Shown here in pieces: positions 24,284 to 33,475 of a DNA stretch of 64,000 nt. How positions within the stretch are numbered: the first letter of the stretch is position 1; each line of letters opens with the position of its first letter. The translations under genes and the position numbers were made by a program. The stretch is from the NCBI GenBank assembly GCA_029547145.1, contig JAKPPV010000021.1, forward strand, positions 1 through 64,000, given 5' to 3'. The notes under the pieces are model-generated. The model was not told the origin of the DNA, did no database searches, and worked only from the letters and a program-made list of their open reading frames with translations. The stretch comes from Methanobacteriota archaeon (GTDB taxonomy: Archaea; Halobacteriota; Methanomicrobia; Methanomicrobiales; Methanospirillaceae).

Positions 24284-24764
24284 CCCGGTACCGCCCCGCG
24301 AGCTCGACGTACGCCACCGCGTTCTGCCGGATGTGTGCACGCTGCTCCGGCGTGGTCGCCTTGACTACCTTCCCGGGGACCCCGATCACGACCGAGCCGG
24401 GTGGGATCCGGGTCCCCTCCGTGACGAGAGCACCGGCCCCGATCAGGCTGTCCTCTCCGATCTCGGCCCCGTTCAGGACGATCGCCCCCATGCCGACGAG
24501 CACCCGGTCACCGATCGTGCACCCGTGCAGGATCGCTCCGTGCCCGACCGAGACCTCCCGTCCGATCAGGACGGGGCGGCCCGCCGAGGTGTGGACGACA
24601 CTGTTGTCCTGGACGTTCGAGTCGGACCCGATCGAGATCCGGTCCTTGTCCGCCCGGACCACTGCCCCGAACCAGATCCCGACACGGTCCCCCAGCGTGA
24701 CGTCCCCGATCACCGTCGCGTTCGGGGCGACGAAGACCTCGGCACCGACCGTACCAGCATCCAT
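24273..24764 (-). CDS. Gamma-type carbonic anhydrase-like hexapeptide protein
   Basis: 163 residues of left-handed beta-helix hexapeptide repeats. The three metal-binding histidines are visible in VVHT and VGHGAILHG. The proton-shuttle loop of Methanosarcina Cam is absent, placing it with the CamH/YrdA group, whose activity is often weak or unknown. ATG 24764 was taken rather than an in-frame TTG eight codons upstream. First gene of the operon to 21295; divergent from coaD, with only 29 bp between start codons. Confidence 0.85.
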   Translation of the reverse strand: MDAGTVGAEVFVAPNATVIGDVTLGDRVGIWFGAVVRADKDRISIGSDSNVQDNSVVHTSAGRPVLIGREVSVGHGAILHGCTIGDRVLVGMGAIVLNGAEIGEDSLIGAGALVTEGTRIPPGSVVIGVPGKVVKATTPEQRAHIRQNAVAYVELAGRYRDAS

Positions 24765-24793
24765 ATTACCGGAGAGGTGGAAACGCAAGGGGC

Positions 24794-25255
24794 ATGAAGA
24801 TTATGGTGGGGGGCACCTTCGACCCGCTCCACGACGGGCACCGGCGACTCCTCGCCCGTTCGTTCGAGCTCGCCGGCCCTGACGGGCGCGTGATCATCGG
24901 GCTGAGCTCGGACGAGTTCGCCGGGAACAAGAGCCACCCCGTCCAGCCGTACGCCGTCCGGAGGGCCGGGATCGAACGGTTCGTCCGCGAGAGCGGGTAC
25001 GTCACACCGTACGAGATCGAGCCGCTCTTCGACCGGTTCGGCTCGGCGCTCGACCTCGACTTCGATGCGCTCGTCGTCTCGGAGGAGACCCTGCCGGTGG
25101 CGATCGAGATCAACCGGCTCCGCCGCGAGCGGCAGAAGAAGAAGGTCGACATCCACCAGATCACCTGCGTCCTGGCGGAGGACGGGCGGTGGATCTCCTC
25201 GACCCGGATCCACCGCGGCGAGATCGACGAGCACGGACGACTCACCGGCGGATAG
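24794..25255 (+). CDS. coaD: Archaeal phosphopantetheine adenylyltransferase
   Basis: 153 residues. The nucleotidyltransferase signature GGTFDPLHDGH (6-16) and the late ISSTRI motif (about 138-143) identify the archaeal/eukaryotic PPAT type. It transfers AMP from ATP to 4'-phosphopantetheine, the penultimate step of coenzyme A synthesis. Coenzyme A is also the source of the prosthetic group for the carrier protein at 13504-13788. ATG start. Confidence 0.92.
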   Translation: MKIMVGGTFDPLHDGHRRLLARSFELAGPDGRVIIGLSSDEFAGNKSHPVQPYAVRRAGIERFVRESGYVTPYEIEPLFDRFGSALDLDFDALVVSEETLPVAIEINRLRRERQKKKVDIHQITCVLAEDGRWISSTRIHRGEIDEHGRLTGG

Positions 25256-25315
25256 GGGTTCGGCGGAGGTACGGGGAGGTCCGATCCGTCTGGTGACCCC
25301 GCCGGGGACGGCAGG

Positions 25316-26509
25316 CTACCCGACGGGCATCAGCCCGGGATGCCGCCCGGTGACGCTCCGTCCTCCACCCGCCTCGACGATGAAGGTATTCTCGGTGCCG
25401 ACCATCCCGACACCGGCGATCCCCTTCTTGGGTTCGAGCGCGATCGTCATCCCCTCCTCGAGGGGCTCGTCGAATCCCCGGGCGATCACCGGACTCTCCG
25501 CGATCTCGAGACCGATCCCGTGACCCAGGAACTGCACGCACCGCGACCCGTAGCCCATGAAGTTCTCGAGGAACGTGGGCTCCAGGTCTGCCGTGACCGA
25601 TTCGTAGATCGCGGAGGGGAGCGCCCCGGGCACGAGGAGGCGGGCGGCGGCGTCCTGGATCGCGACGCACCGCTCGTGGGCTGCGACGGCCTCTTTTGGC
25701 AGCTCCCCGGCGAAGACGTACGTCATCGTCTTGTCCGTGTGGTACCCGTCCGCCCCGCACCCGATGTCGACGAAGACGAGGTCCCCGTCCGAGAGGCGCC
25801 GCCTCCGGCTCCCGTACACAGGGACGGCGGGGGAGATGCCGGCGGTCCCCCCGGGACTGTCGAGGTACGTCGGGTAGATCGAGCTCTCGCCGAAACCGAT
25901 CAGTCCCAGCACGATCTCGGACTCGGACATCCCGAAACGGACCACCCCGTGGTGTCCCTCCTCGATCATCAGGGAGTAGATCTCGGTCGTCAGTTCTGCC
26001 TCGGTCATGCCACGCCGGAGGCACTCCGGCACACGGTCCTCGAGGACGCGCCGATGGATCGCACCGGCCCGTTCGATCCGCGCACGCTCATACGGGCTCT
26101 TGACGGCACGGGCCCGGGCGACCACCCGGTCGAGCGCCCGCACGTCACGGAACGCGAGGTGCCTGCGGAGTCGCGCACAGGCGGCGATCGGGACCTGCTC
26201 GGTCTCCAGGTGCACCGTCTCCGGGGTCCGGGGGATCGACGCCACCGCGTCCCGGTAACTCCGCATCGGCCGGATCGCCGGAAAGAGAGACTCGTCCAGC
26301 GCCCGCTCGTAGCTCCTGCGGACCCAGAGACAGGCGTCGCCGTCGCGGGGGATGAGCAGCATCCCGTCCTGCATGGTACCGGTGAAGTAGAAGAGGTTGA
26401 CCTTGCTGAGGATGACGGCGAGTTCCCAGTCCGGGTCCGCGTCCTCCAGCAGAAGCCGGAACCGGTGCAGACGGTGCCCGAGTTCGTCCGCCGGCACCTT
26501 TGAATCCAT
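25316..26509 (-). CDS. M24-family Xaa-Pro aminopeptidase-like metallopeptidase
   Basis: 397 residues: an N-terminal creatinase-like domain (about 1-145) and a C-terminal pita-bread M24 domain. Metal ligands are visible in FVDIGCGADGYHTDKT (two Asp), the FLGHGIGLEI segment (His), and two Glu near TIALEPK and GTENTF. It probably removes N-terminal residues before proline or acts on a related amide. It lies 94 bp downstream of pyrI on the same strand with no overlap, so is probably separate. Confidence 0.88.
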   Translation of the reverse strand: MDSKVPADELGHRLHRFRLLLEDADPDWELAVILSKVNLFYFTGTMQDGMLLIPRDGDACLWVRRSYERALDESLFPAIRPMRSYRDAVASIPRTPETVHLETEQVPIAACARLRRHLAFRDVRALDRVVARARAVKSPYERARIERAGAIHRRVLEDRVPECLRRGMTEAELTTEIYSLMIEEGHHGVVRFGMSESEIVLGLIGFGESSIYPTYLDSPGGTAGISPAVPVYGSRRRRLSDGDLVFVDIGCGADGYHTDKTMTYVFAGELPKEAVAAHERCVAIQDAAARLLVPGALPSAIYESVTADLEPTFLENFMGYGSRCVQFLGHGIGLEIAESPVIARGFDEPLEEGMTIALEPKKGIAGVGMVGTENTFIVEAGGGRSVTGRHPGLMPVG

Positions 26510-26603
26510 ACAGATGATCTCGATGCACGACCTAAAATACCGTACTGACCGTTAGAGTGAGAAGGGGGCCGATCACGGGGGAGCAACGCCTCCCCCGGCG
26601 GTA

Positions 26604-27068
26604 TCAGAGAATGTGCTCGGCGATCTCCTTCGAGATCAGCCAGTCGCAGTAATGGCAGCGCAGACCGTTCCTGACGACGATGAAACGCGAGCGGGCGGGC
26701 TCCGCCGTGTTCGTGATACAGCCCGGGTTCGGACAGCGGACCACGCCGAGCAGTTCACGCGGGTGCTCCACGCCCTTCTTCTCGACCACCGCGTATTCGC
26801 GGATGATGTTGATCGTCGCGTCCGGGGCGATGAGGGCGATCCGGTCGACCTCCTCCTTCCGAAGCTCGCGGTTCTCGATCTTGACGATGTCCTTCTTGCC
26901 GACGCGCCCCGAGGCGACGTTCGTCGCGACCGAGACCTCCTCGCTGGTCGTGCCCGTGATCCCCAGGATGCGAAGCACGTTCAGCGCCTGGCCCGCGGTG
27001 ATGTGGTCGATCACGGTCCCATGCCGGATCGGGCTGATCAGGAGGCCCTCCGGTCCTTTCCGGGTCAT
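26604..27068 (-). CDS. pyrI: Aspartate carbamoyltransferase regulatory chain
   Basis: 154 residues. The nucleotide-binding N-domain (GTVIDHITAGQALNVLRILGI) is followed by a zinc domain with Cys at the C-x4-C position (VRCPNPGCITN) and a CHYC pair. It forms the regulatory dimers of the PyrB6I6 complex and binds ATP/CTP effectors. Start overlaps the pyrB stop by 4 bp; end of a six-gene operon. Confidence 0.96.
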   Translation of the reverse strand: MTRKGPEGLLISPIRHGTVIDHITAGQALNVLRILGITGTTSEEVSVATNVASGRVGKKDIVKIENRELRKEEVDRIALIAPDATINIIREYAVVEKKGVEHPRELLGVVRCPNPGCITNTAEPARSRFIVVRNGLRCHYCDWLISKEIAEHIL

Positions 27069-27961
27069 GTCATCACCTCGCTCAGCATCGCCATCCTGAC
27101 CGAGACCCCATGATGGGCCTGCTCGAAGTACTTCGCGTTCGGCAGGGCGTCGACACCGGGATCGATCTCGTCCAGGCGCGGAAGCGGGTGGAGCACGATC
27201 AGGTGGGGCCGGGCACGCAACACGAGGTCGGGGGTGATCCGGTACGACGAGGCGACGTCCAGGTAGCTGGCGGTGTCGGGGAACCGCTCCCGCTGTATCC
27301 GGGTCACGTAGAGGACGTCGAGGTCGTCGATCACCTCCTCCACCGCGGTGTGCTCCGTCACCGGGGTCCCGCTCCCGTTCAGCTCGTGGATGATCCCGGA
27401 CGGCAGCTCGAGACCCTTCGGGGCGATCGCCGCGATCTCGGCCCCGTAGAGCGAGAGCGCGATCGCGAGGGAGTGGGTGGTCCGGCCGTACCGAAGGTCC
27501 CCCAGGAGACCGACCCGGAGCCCGTCGAGGGGCATCGACTTCCGGATCGTGTAGAGGTCGAGCAGCGTCTGCGACGGGTGCTGGCCCGCGCCGTCGCCTG
27601 CGTTGATCACCGGGACGGACGCGAACTCTGCGGCGAGGCGCGCAGCCCCCTCCTTCGGGTGCCGCAGCACGATCGCGTCGACGTAGCCGGAGACGACCCG
27701 GATCGTGTCGGCGAGCGTCTCGCCCTTCGCCACCGACGACGCCTCGACCGACCCCATGTTGAGCGAGACCCCGCCGAGTCGGGCCATCGCGGACTCGAAC
27801 GACATCCGGGTCCGGGTGGAGGGCTCGAAGAAGAATAGGCCGAGGATCCGGCCTGAAAGGAGGTGCGGATCGAAGTGCCGCGCCTCGATCTCAGCCGCCC
27901 GGTCAAGGAGGCGGTCGATCTCGTCCCGCCTGAGATCCCTCACCGAGATGATGTGCCGCAT
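27065..27961 (-). CDS. pyrB: Aspartate carbamoyltransferase catalytic chain
   Basis: 298 residues. The carbamoyl-phosphate motif FEPSTRTRMSFE (about 49-60), HPSQTLLDLYT and the HPLPR loop are all present. It catalyses the first committed step of pyrimidine synthesis. ATG 27961 is 2 nt after the TrmI stop and the 3' end overlaps pyrI, so trmI-pyrB-pyrI are coupled. Confidence 0.97.
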   Translation of the reverse strand: MRHIISVRDLRRDEIDRLLDRAAEIEARHFDPHLLSGRILGLFFFEPSTRTRMSFESAMARLGGVSLNMGSVEASSVAKGETLADTIRVVSGYVDAIVLRHPKEGAARLAAEFASVPVINAGDGAGQHPSQTLLDLYTIRKSMPLDGLRVGLLGDLRYGRTTHSLAIALSLYGAEIAAIAPKGLELPSGIIHELNGSGTPVTEHTAVEEVIDDLDVLYVTRIQRERFPDTASYLDVASSYRITPDLVLRARPHLIVLHPLPRLDEIDPGVDALPNAKYFEQAHHGVSVRMAMLSEVMT

Positions 27962-27963
27962 AC

Positions 27964-28698
27964 CTACCGCCTCGCGAAGGTGAGGTACCCCGTGTGGCAG
28001 ACCCGGGTCGACGGGCGTGTCCCCCGTGCCGAGCGCGTCATCTCGCGCTCGATCAGCTCGATCGCACGCACCTCGTCGAAGAGTGGACGGGCTGCGTCGT
28101 GCACCGCCTGGAACTGCTCGATGAACGGGGTGTAGCAGGCGAGGTAACCACCCGGCACCAGGAGCCCGTGCGCGTGGACGACGTGCTCCTCCCTGCATTC
28201 CATGTCCAGGTGGACCACGTCGAACCGCCCCGACGCCTCCAGCAGGTCGCCCGCGATCACCGTTACGTTCGCGAGCCCGGCATCGCGCACGTTCTTCTCG
28301 GCGAGGGCGGCGAACTCCGGGCGCCGCTCGCGGGTCTCCACCTCCCCTGCGACGGAGCCGAAGAAGATCGCGGCGATCCCCGAGCCCGTCCCGGCGTCCA
28401 GGACCCGGTCACGCCGGTTCATCCCCGTGTTCGCGATGACGGCCCCGATCTCCTTCGGGTGCATCGGGGCCCCCGAGCGGCGGGCATGCGCGAAGAAGTC
28501 GGTGGGACGGGGCCTCCGGGCGGTGAGGTGACGGCCCAGGTGGGTCTCGACGACGCTCCCCTCGGCAAGGCCGACCAGCTCCCCGAGCTGGACCATCCCC
28601 AGGTCGGTCGAGAGGACACCCTCTCCCGCCCGGACGAAGAACTCGCGCCCGTTCCCGGCGAGGAGCACGCGATCGCCCGCCGCGAACACGGTGCTCAC
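27964..28698 (-). CDS. trmI: tRNA (adenine-N1)-methyltransferase TrmI
   Basis: 244 residues. A small N-terminal beta domain precedes a SAM-dependent Rossmann domain with motif I VLDAGTGSGIAAIFFG (about 99-114) and the HLDMECRE acidic motif. Archaeal TrmI makes m1A57/m1A58 in the T-loop of tRNA. The start is GTG 28698, overlapping the NAC gene stop by 4 bp (GTGA). Confidence 0.92.
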   Translation of the reverse strand: MSTVFAAGDRVLLAGNGREFFVRAGEGVLSTDLGMVQLGELVGLAEGSVVETHLGRHLTARRPRPTDFFAHARRSGAPMHPKEIGAVIANTGMNRRDRVLDAGTGSGIAAIFFGSVAGEVETRERRPEFAALAEKNVRDAGLANVTVIAGDLLEASGRFDVVHLDMECREEHVVHAHGLLVPGGYLACYTPFIEQFQAVHDAARPLFDEVRAIELIEREMTRSARGTRPSTRVCHTGYLTFARR

Positions 28699-29042
28699 CC
28701 CCGTTCGGCGAGGGCGAGGATCGCCCCCGCGATGTCGCCGCCGGCAGCCTCGAGGGCCGCCCGGGCCTCCTCGGGCGAAACCCCGGCCTGTTCGCTCACG
28801 AGGGCGACATCCTCGTCGGGGATGATCGCGTCGGCCGGTTCGAACCGGGGTTCGCCACCGGAGATCTGGTAGGTCGTCACCCCCTGCATGGTCATCGCCA
28901 CGACATCCGCCGGGCCGAAGACGTACCGGCCCCCGGGCGTGGTGATCACGATCGATGTGACGTTCTCGATCGGGGCGACCTCCATGCCCATCTTCTTCAT
29001 CATCGCCTTCATCTGCTTGGGATTGATTCCGCCAGGTAACAC
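28695..29042 (-). CDS. nac: Nascent polypeptide-associated complex protein (archaeal alpha-NAC)
   Basis: 115 residues: a NAC domain (about 20-75) followed by a C-terminal UBA domain (about 78-114). Archaeal NAC forms a homodimer that binds nascent chains at the ribosome. The start is GTG 29042, which follows a GGGAGG site at good spacing and gives the family N-terminus (LPGGINPKQMKAMMKKMGM); the extra 13 upstream codons are not family-like. Confidence 0.92.
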   Translation of the reverse strand: MLPGGINPKQMKAMMKKMGMEVAPIENVTSIVITTPGGRYVFGPADVVAMTMQGVTTYQISGGEPRFEPADAIIPDEDVALVSEQAGVSPEEARAALEAAGGDIAGAILALAERG

Positions 29043-29043
29043 G

Positions 29044-29520
29044 TTACTCCCTCCCGGATCTAACGTTGACCGCGACCCCATACATACATGCCGTCATCTC
29101 GTCCCCCGAGAGGATCGCCGTCCCGGTGGCGACGAACCGGTCGCCGGACGCGACGATGAGCACCTCGTCGCCGGCACGGATCTGGCCGTCCGCCTGGACC
29201 ACGTGACGGGCCATCGCGTTCTTTCCGGCCGCAACGAACTCCTCGACCTCGTCGAGGATCACCACCCGGTACGAGGGCGGGGAGAGGACCGCGTGGAGGC
29301 GCCGCGCCCCCGCCGGCCCGAGGGTGAGCCGGCCGTCCTGGGCCCGGACCGTCGCGAGACGTTCGTTCCCGAGCATGATGTTCCGCACCCGCCCCGTGGT
29401 CGAGCGGGTGAAACCGACCTCGTCCGGGAAGAGCGCGGCGCCCACGCCACGACCGAACTGGAGGTCGGCGATCGTCCTGACCCGCTCATGCGAGCTGGTC
29501 TCGAAGCAGTTCGTTGACAC
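29044..29520 (-). CDS. PUA-domain RNA-binding protein
   Basis: 158 residues. The C-terminal half (about 75-150) is a PUA domain (VVILDEVEEFVAAGKNAMARHVVQADGQIRAGDEVLIV). The N-terminal half resembles the pre-PUA domain of archaeal tRNA/rRNA-modification proteins. GTG 29520 starts inside the end of the DHH gene (35-bp overlap). It lies directly before NAC and TrmI, consistent with a translation-related role. Substrate unknown. Confidence 0.85.
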   Translation of the reverse strand: MSTNCFETSSHERVRTIADLQFGRGVGAALFPDEVGFTRSTTGRVRNIMLGNERLATVRAQDGRLTLGPAGARRLHAVLSPPSYRVVILDEVEEFVAAGKNAMARHVVQADGQIRAGDEVLIVASGDRFVATGTAILSGDEMTACMYGVAVNVRSGRE

Positions 29521-30865
29521 GACTCACAAACACCTCCTCTGCCTCGCGGGGGATGAACGCACCGGCGGCGATCGGGTGCCCCCCGCCCCCCCCGCCGTAC
29601 TCCCCCGACGCCGTCGTCAACACCGCCTGGAGGTCGACCCCCCGACGGACCGACCACTCGTTGGTGCGCATGCTCACCTTGGTGAGGGTCGGGTCCTCGG
29701 GGAGTGTGCACATGATCAGGATCGGCTTGCGCCAGTTCAGCTTTCCGAGCGCCATCCCGGCCCCGATCCCGATGATCGTGTCGGGGTAGCGGTCGCCGAC
29801 GTGGAGGTACTGCAGGTGGGAGAGCTCGGTGACGCCCGTCTCCAGGATGTACTGGAGGAGCTCCCGGATGATCGTCCGGTGGTTGTTCAGCATGTACTCC
29901 GCCTCCCGGTAGACCTGGCCCCGGTTGCCACAGCAGACCGATGAGCCGATGCGGGGTTTTGCCCACCGTCCGCAGGCGTTCAGGAGGGTCGCGAACTCGG
30001 AGGCGTTCCGGAGCGGGCTCCGCTCTGCCTCGTCGACGAAGATGTATGACTCGGAGAAGAGGCGGTCCACGCCCTCTCCACCGTTCGCGAGGAGCTGCTG
30101 GACGAGGGCGCTGGTGATCGCCTTCTTCTCGTCCTGCTCGAGCTCCTCCCAGACGCGGTAGCGGCCGTCGCGGGTCTTCGGGGACACGCCGACCCGCTCG
30201 AGCAGACGCTCGGCGCCCCGGACGTCGTTCGTGATCCCGGGGATCCGGGGGTCGTCGTTGTACGAGAGGCAGACGTGGATCGGGCGGGTCGAGGTGCCGT
30301 AGCAGTTCAGGTCCTGTCTCACCAGCCGGACCGAACCGTGGGCGACCCCGTCCTGGACGATCTCCGCCGCGGGCCCGACGAGCCCGAGGGTCTCGCGTGC
30401 CATCATATCGCCGACGTTGCCGACGATCGCGACCTTCGCGAGGTCGATGTTCCCGGAGTCGAGCTCGCGGGCGACGAAGTAGGCGATCCCCGCCGCCGAG
30501 AGCCGGTTGAACCCGTGCGGCACCCCGTTCACCTGCCGGTACGGGACCTCGCACGGCTGGGAGACGTGGTGGTCGAGGATCAGGACCTCCTCCGGGTCGA
30601 GCCCGCGCTCCTCGAGCAGGTTCTGCTGACCGGCGCCGAGGTCGACGAAGACCTTGAGGGAGTCGTCCTCCGGGACGGTCTTCATGGTCAGGGGCTCGAG
30701 CTGGCGGACGAAGTGGGAGGTGACCGGGATCCCCGCGCGTGTGATCGCCACCCGCAGGATCGCCTCGCTCGAGATCCCGTCCGCGTCGATGTGGGAGATC
30801 ACCGAGACCGACTCCGCAGCCCGGATCGTCTCGGCAGCGGACCGCACCTCCCTGGAAAAGCCCAT
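29486..30865 (-). CDS. DHH/DHHA1-family phosphoesterase (archaeal RecJ-like)
   Basis: 459 residues. The metal-binding motifs are SHIDADGISSEA (about 23-34), DLGAG and LDHHVSQPC; a C-terminal DHHA1 domain ends with GGGGGGHPIAAGA. The family contains single-strand exonucleases such as GAN and RecJ, and oligonucleotide or cyclic dinucleotide phosphodiesterases. First gene of a six-gene operon down to pyrI and divergent from nnr by 43 bp. A second DHH protein lies at 60924-62126. Confidence 0.9.
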   Translation of the reverse strand: MGFSREVRSAAETIRAAESVSVISHIDADGISSEAILRVAITRAGIPVTSHFVRQLEPLTMKTVPEDDSLKVFVDLGAGQQNLLEERGLDPEEVLILDHHVSQPCEVPYRQVNGVPHGFNRLSAAGIAYFVARELDSGNIDLAKVAIVGNVGDMMARETLGLVGPAAEIVQDGVAHGSVRLVRQDLNCYGTSTRPIHVCLSYNDDPRIPGITNDVRGAERLLERVGVSPKTRDGRYRVWEELEQDEKKAITSALVQQLLANGGEGVDRLFSESYIFVDEAERSPLRNASEFATLLNACGRWAKPRIGSSVCCGNRGQVYREAEYMLNNHRTIIRELLQYILETGVTELSHLQYLHVGDRYPDTIIGIGAGMALGKLNWRKPILIMCTLPEDPTLTKVSMRTNEWSVRRGVDLQAVLTTASGEYGGGGGGHPIAAGAFIPREAEEVFVSRVNELLRDQLA

Positions 30866-30908
30866 ACTGATGTATGAGTAACGCCCTGTAACAGGATAAG
30901 GGTGACCC

Positions 30909-32309
30909 ATGAGGTTGATGGACTGCCGGGAGTTCGCGGAACGGGGACGGATCGGGGCGGCACGGATGCAGGCGGTCGATGCGAACGCGATCGCCCTCGG
31001 ACTCTCGTCCCTCCAGATGATGGAGACGGCCGGTGCCGCCCTCGCACGGGCGGCGCTCGAGGAGGCGCCCGCCCGCGTGCTGGTGTTCGCCGGGGCGGGC
31101 AACAACGGCGGGGACGGGCTGGTCGCCGCCCGACATCTCGCGGGAGAGGTGGAGGTGGAGGTCGTCTCGGTCGCCGGGAGAGCGACCCCAGCGAACGCGG
31201 ATCAGGCGGCACTCCTCGCCCGCGCGGGCGTGCCGGTCCGGGTGGTCGGTTGTGCCGCGGAGGCGGCGGCGCTCGGGCCGGAGCTCGGCAACGCGGACCT
31301 GGTGATCGACGCCCTGCTCGGGATCGGTGCGGTTCCGCCCCTCCGTGAACCGGTCGCCACGCTCGTCGGACTGGTGAACATCTCCTCCGCCCGGGTGATC
31401 GCGGCGGACGTACCGACCCCGGGATGCCGGGCAGACCGGGTGCTCGCCTTCCACCGGCCGAAGACGGACGGGGCCGAGACCGTGCCGATCGGGATCCCGC
31501 TCGAGGCGGAGATCTGCGCCGGGCCCGGGGACCTGCTCGCCCTGGCACGCCGCAGGAGGGACGCCCACAAGGGGGACGGGGGACGCGTCCTTGTGGTCGG
31601 AGGGGGGCCGTACCAGGGGGCACCGTACCTGGCCGGTCTCGCCGCGCTCCGGGCCGGTGCCGACGTCGTGCTGGTCGCCACGCCGGCCCCGCTCCCGTAT
31701 CCCGACGTGATCACGATCCCGGTGGAGGGCGGACCCGGGTGGGAGTCGCACCTCGACCGGCTCGCCGCCGAGGCGGAGCGGGCGGACGCGGTGGTGATGG
31801 GGAACGGCCTGGGGCCCGGGTCGGCCGGGATCGCCGCCCGTCTGGCCCCGTCCTGCCGGCGGGCGGTGGTGGACGCGGATGCGCTCCGCCCCCCCCTCCC
31901 GGTCGCCCCCGAGACGGTCTATACCCCCCACGCGGGCGAGTTCGCACGGGTCTTCGGACCGCTCCCGGCGGAGGGGCTGGCCGATCGCGCGCGGGCCGTG
32001 CGGCGTGCGGCCCGGGACGGGGTGGTGCTGTTGAAGGGGCCGGTCGACATCGTCTCGGACGGCGAGCGGGTCCGGTTCAACCGCACCGGCACCCCCGCGA
32101 TGACCGTCGGCGGGACGGGCGACGTGCTCGCCGGAGTGGTCGGTGCACTCCTCTGCCGTCTTTCTCCGTTCGAGGCGGCCGTTGCCGGGGCGTATGCGAC
32201 AGGCGTGGCGGGGGAGCAGGCGGCCCGGGGCCGTACCGCCGGCCTGCTCGCCTCCGACATGCTTACCCGGCTGCCGGGCGCACTCTATGGGGGGAGCCAG
32301 GATGCCTGA
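30909..32309 (+). CDS. nnr: Bifunctional NAD(P)HX epimerase/dehydratase
   Basis: 466 residues. The N-terminal YjeF_N domain carries [17 protein letters not shown] (about 56-72); the C-terminal ribokinase-like dehydratase domain carries [17 protein letters not shown] (about 398-414). Together they repair hydrated NAD(P)H: the N-domain interconverts R and S forms and the C-domain dehydrates the S form using ATP or ADP. GGTGA lies just before ATG 30909. It overlaps moaC by 8 bp. Confidence 0.94.
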   Translation: MRLMDCREFAERGRIGAARMQAVDANAIALGLSSLQMMETAGAALARAALEEAPARVLVFAGAGNNGGDGLVAARHLAGEVEVEVVSVAGRATPANADQAALLARAGVPVRVVGCAAEAAALGPELGNADLVIDALLGIGAVPPLREPVATLVGLVNISSARVIAADVPTPGCRADRVLAFHRPKTDGAETVPIGIPLEAEICAGPGDLLALARRRRDAHKGDGGRVLVVGGGPYQGAPYLAGLAALRAGADVVLVATPAPLPYPDVITIPVEGGPGWESHLDRLAAEAERADAVVMGNGLGPGSAGIAARLAPSCRRAVVDADALRPPLPVAPETVYTPHAGEFARVFGPLPAEGLADRARAVRRAARDGVVLLKGPVDIVSDGERVRFNRTGTPAMTVGGTGDVLAGVVGALLCRLSPFEAAVAGAYATGVAGEQAARGRTAGLLASDMLTRLPGALYGGSQDA

Positions 32310-32784
32310 GTTCACGCATATCGACCGTGGGGCCGCCCGGATGGTCGACATCACGGCAAAGGACGAGGTCGCCCGGCGTGCGAGGGCGGCAGGGCGGATC
32401 CACCTCCGGCCGGAGACAGTGCGGGCGATCGCCGATGGGACCGTCGTGAAGGGAAACGTCCTCGCCACCGCCCGTGTGGCCGCCATCCTCGCTGTGAAGG
32501 AGACCTGGAGGACGATCCCGATGTGCCACCCGATCCCGATCGGGTCTGTCCGTGTCGACTTCGAGGTGCAGGAGGACGGGATCGAGGCGACGGTGGAGGT
32601 CGCCACCACGGGGCGGACGGGTGTGGAGATGGAGGCGCTCGTCGGGGTGTCGACCGCGCTCCTCACGGTCTGGGACATGGTGAAGTCGGCCGAGAAGGAC
32701 GAGGGGGGCCAGTACCCGGTCACCCGGATCGATGCGATCCGGGTCGTGGAGAAGGTGAAGGGCGGCACCGGGGCGCAGGCTTAA
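32302..32784 (+). CDS. moaC: Cyclic pyranopterin monophosphate synthase MoaC
   Basis: 160 residues, the normal length. The family motifs [33 protein letters not shown] and [25 protein letters not shown] are complete. It converts the MoaA product to cPMP in molybdopterin synthesis, needed for molybdenum or tungsten formylmethanofuran and formate dehydrogenases. ATG 32302 overlaps the end of nnr. Confidence 0.96.
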   Translation: MPEFTHIDRGAARMVDITAKDEVARRARAAGRIHLRPETVRAIADGTVVKGNVLATARVAAILAVKETWRTIPMCHPIPIGSVRVDFEVQEDGIEATVEVATTGRTGVEMEALVGVSTALLTVWDMVKSAEKDEGGQYPVTRIDAIRVVEKVKGGTGAQA

Positions 32785-32798
32785 GTCTCCCTGCACAG

Positions 32799-32827
32799 AA
32801 ATATAAAGGCACCCGGGATTCGTCCCG
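32799..32827 (+). promoter_or_regulatory. TATA box and inverted repeat upstream of rpl15e
   Basis: aaatataaa at 32799-32807 is a strong archaeal TATA box. An exact inverted repeat CGGGA-TTCG-TCCCG follows at 32814-32827, over the expected start site (about 32828). The L15e leader would then be about 45 nt. Confidence 0.55.
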
Positions 32828-32872
32828 TGCAAGGAATGTGGCGGTCGATCCGCTGAACCTCTGGTGATCGGA

Positions 32873-33463
32873 ATGTCGAGATCAGTCTACAGTTATATCA
32901 GGGAGGCCTGGAAGAAGCCCGAGGAGACGGGCGTCTCGGCCCTCCTCTGGGAGCGCATGCAGCTGTGGCGGCGCGAGGGGACCGTGGTCCGCATCGCACG
33001 ACCGACCAGGCTGGACCGCGCGCGGGCGCTCGGATACCGGGCGAAGCAGGGCGTCATCGTGGTCCGCGCGAAGGTCCGGCGGGGCGGGCGGCGGATGTCG
33101 CGGTACGTCCGGGGGCGCAGGACGGCGAACATGGGGATGCGCCGAAAGACCCCCGGCAAGTCGCTCCAGCGGATCGCCGAGGAGCGCGCCTCGCGCAGGT
33201 ACCCGAACATGGAGGTCCTGAACTCCTACTGGGTCGGCCAGGACGGCCGCCAGAAGTGGTACGAGGTGATCCTCGTCGACGGTCACCACCCGGCGGTCCT
33301 CGCGGACCCGCACCTTGCCTGGATGGGCCGGGCAACCCAGCGTGGCCGCGCGGAGCGCGGCAAGACCAGCGCCGGACAGAAGGGGCGCGGTATGCGCCGC
33401 AAGGGACGCGGGACCGAGAAGAACCGGCCCTCGCTCCGCTCGCACGCGAACCGGGGCAAGTAA
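32873..33463 (+). CDS. rpl15e: 50S ribosomal protein L15e
   Basis: 196 residues. [14 protein letters not shown], the basic [15 protein letters not shown] stretch and [23 protein letters not shown] are characteristic of eL15. ATG 32873 has GGTGA (32862-32866) at good spacing and is preferred over the in-frame GTG at 32864. First gene of the translation/RNA-processing superoperon. Confidence 0.97.
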   Translation: MSRSVYSYIREAWKKPEETGVSALLWERMQLWRREGTVVRIARPTRLDRARALGYRAKQGVIVVRAKVRRGGRRMSRYVRGRRTANMGMRRKTPGKSLQRIAEERASRRYPNMEVLNSYWVGQDGRQKWYEVILVDGHHPAVLADPHLAWMGRATQRGRAERGKTSAGQKGRGMRRKGRGTEKNRPSLRSHANRGK

Positions 33464-33475
33464 CCCCCTCTTTTT

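Noticed and set aside
29259-32768. A very long minus-strand frame (over 1,100 codons) covering the DHH and nnr/moaC region
   Set aside because: It is out of frame with the DHH gene and antisense to nnr and moaC, which are both clear; it is a GC-driven artefact.
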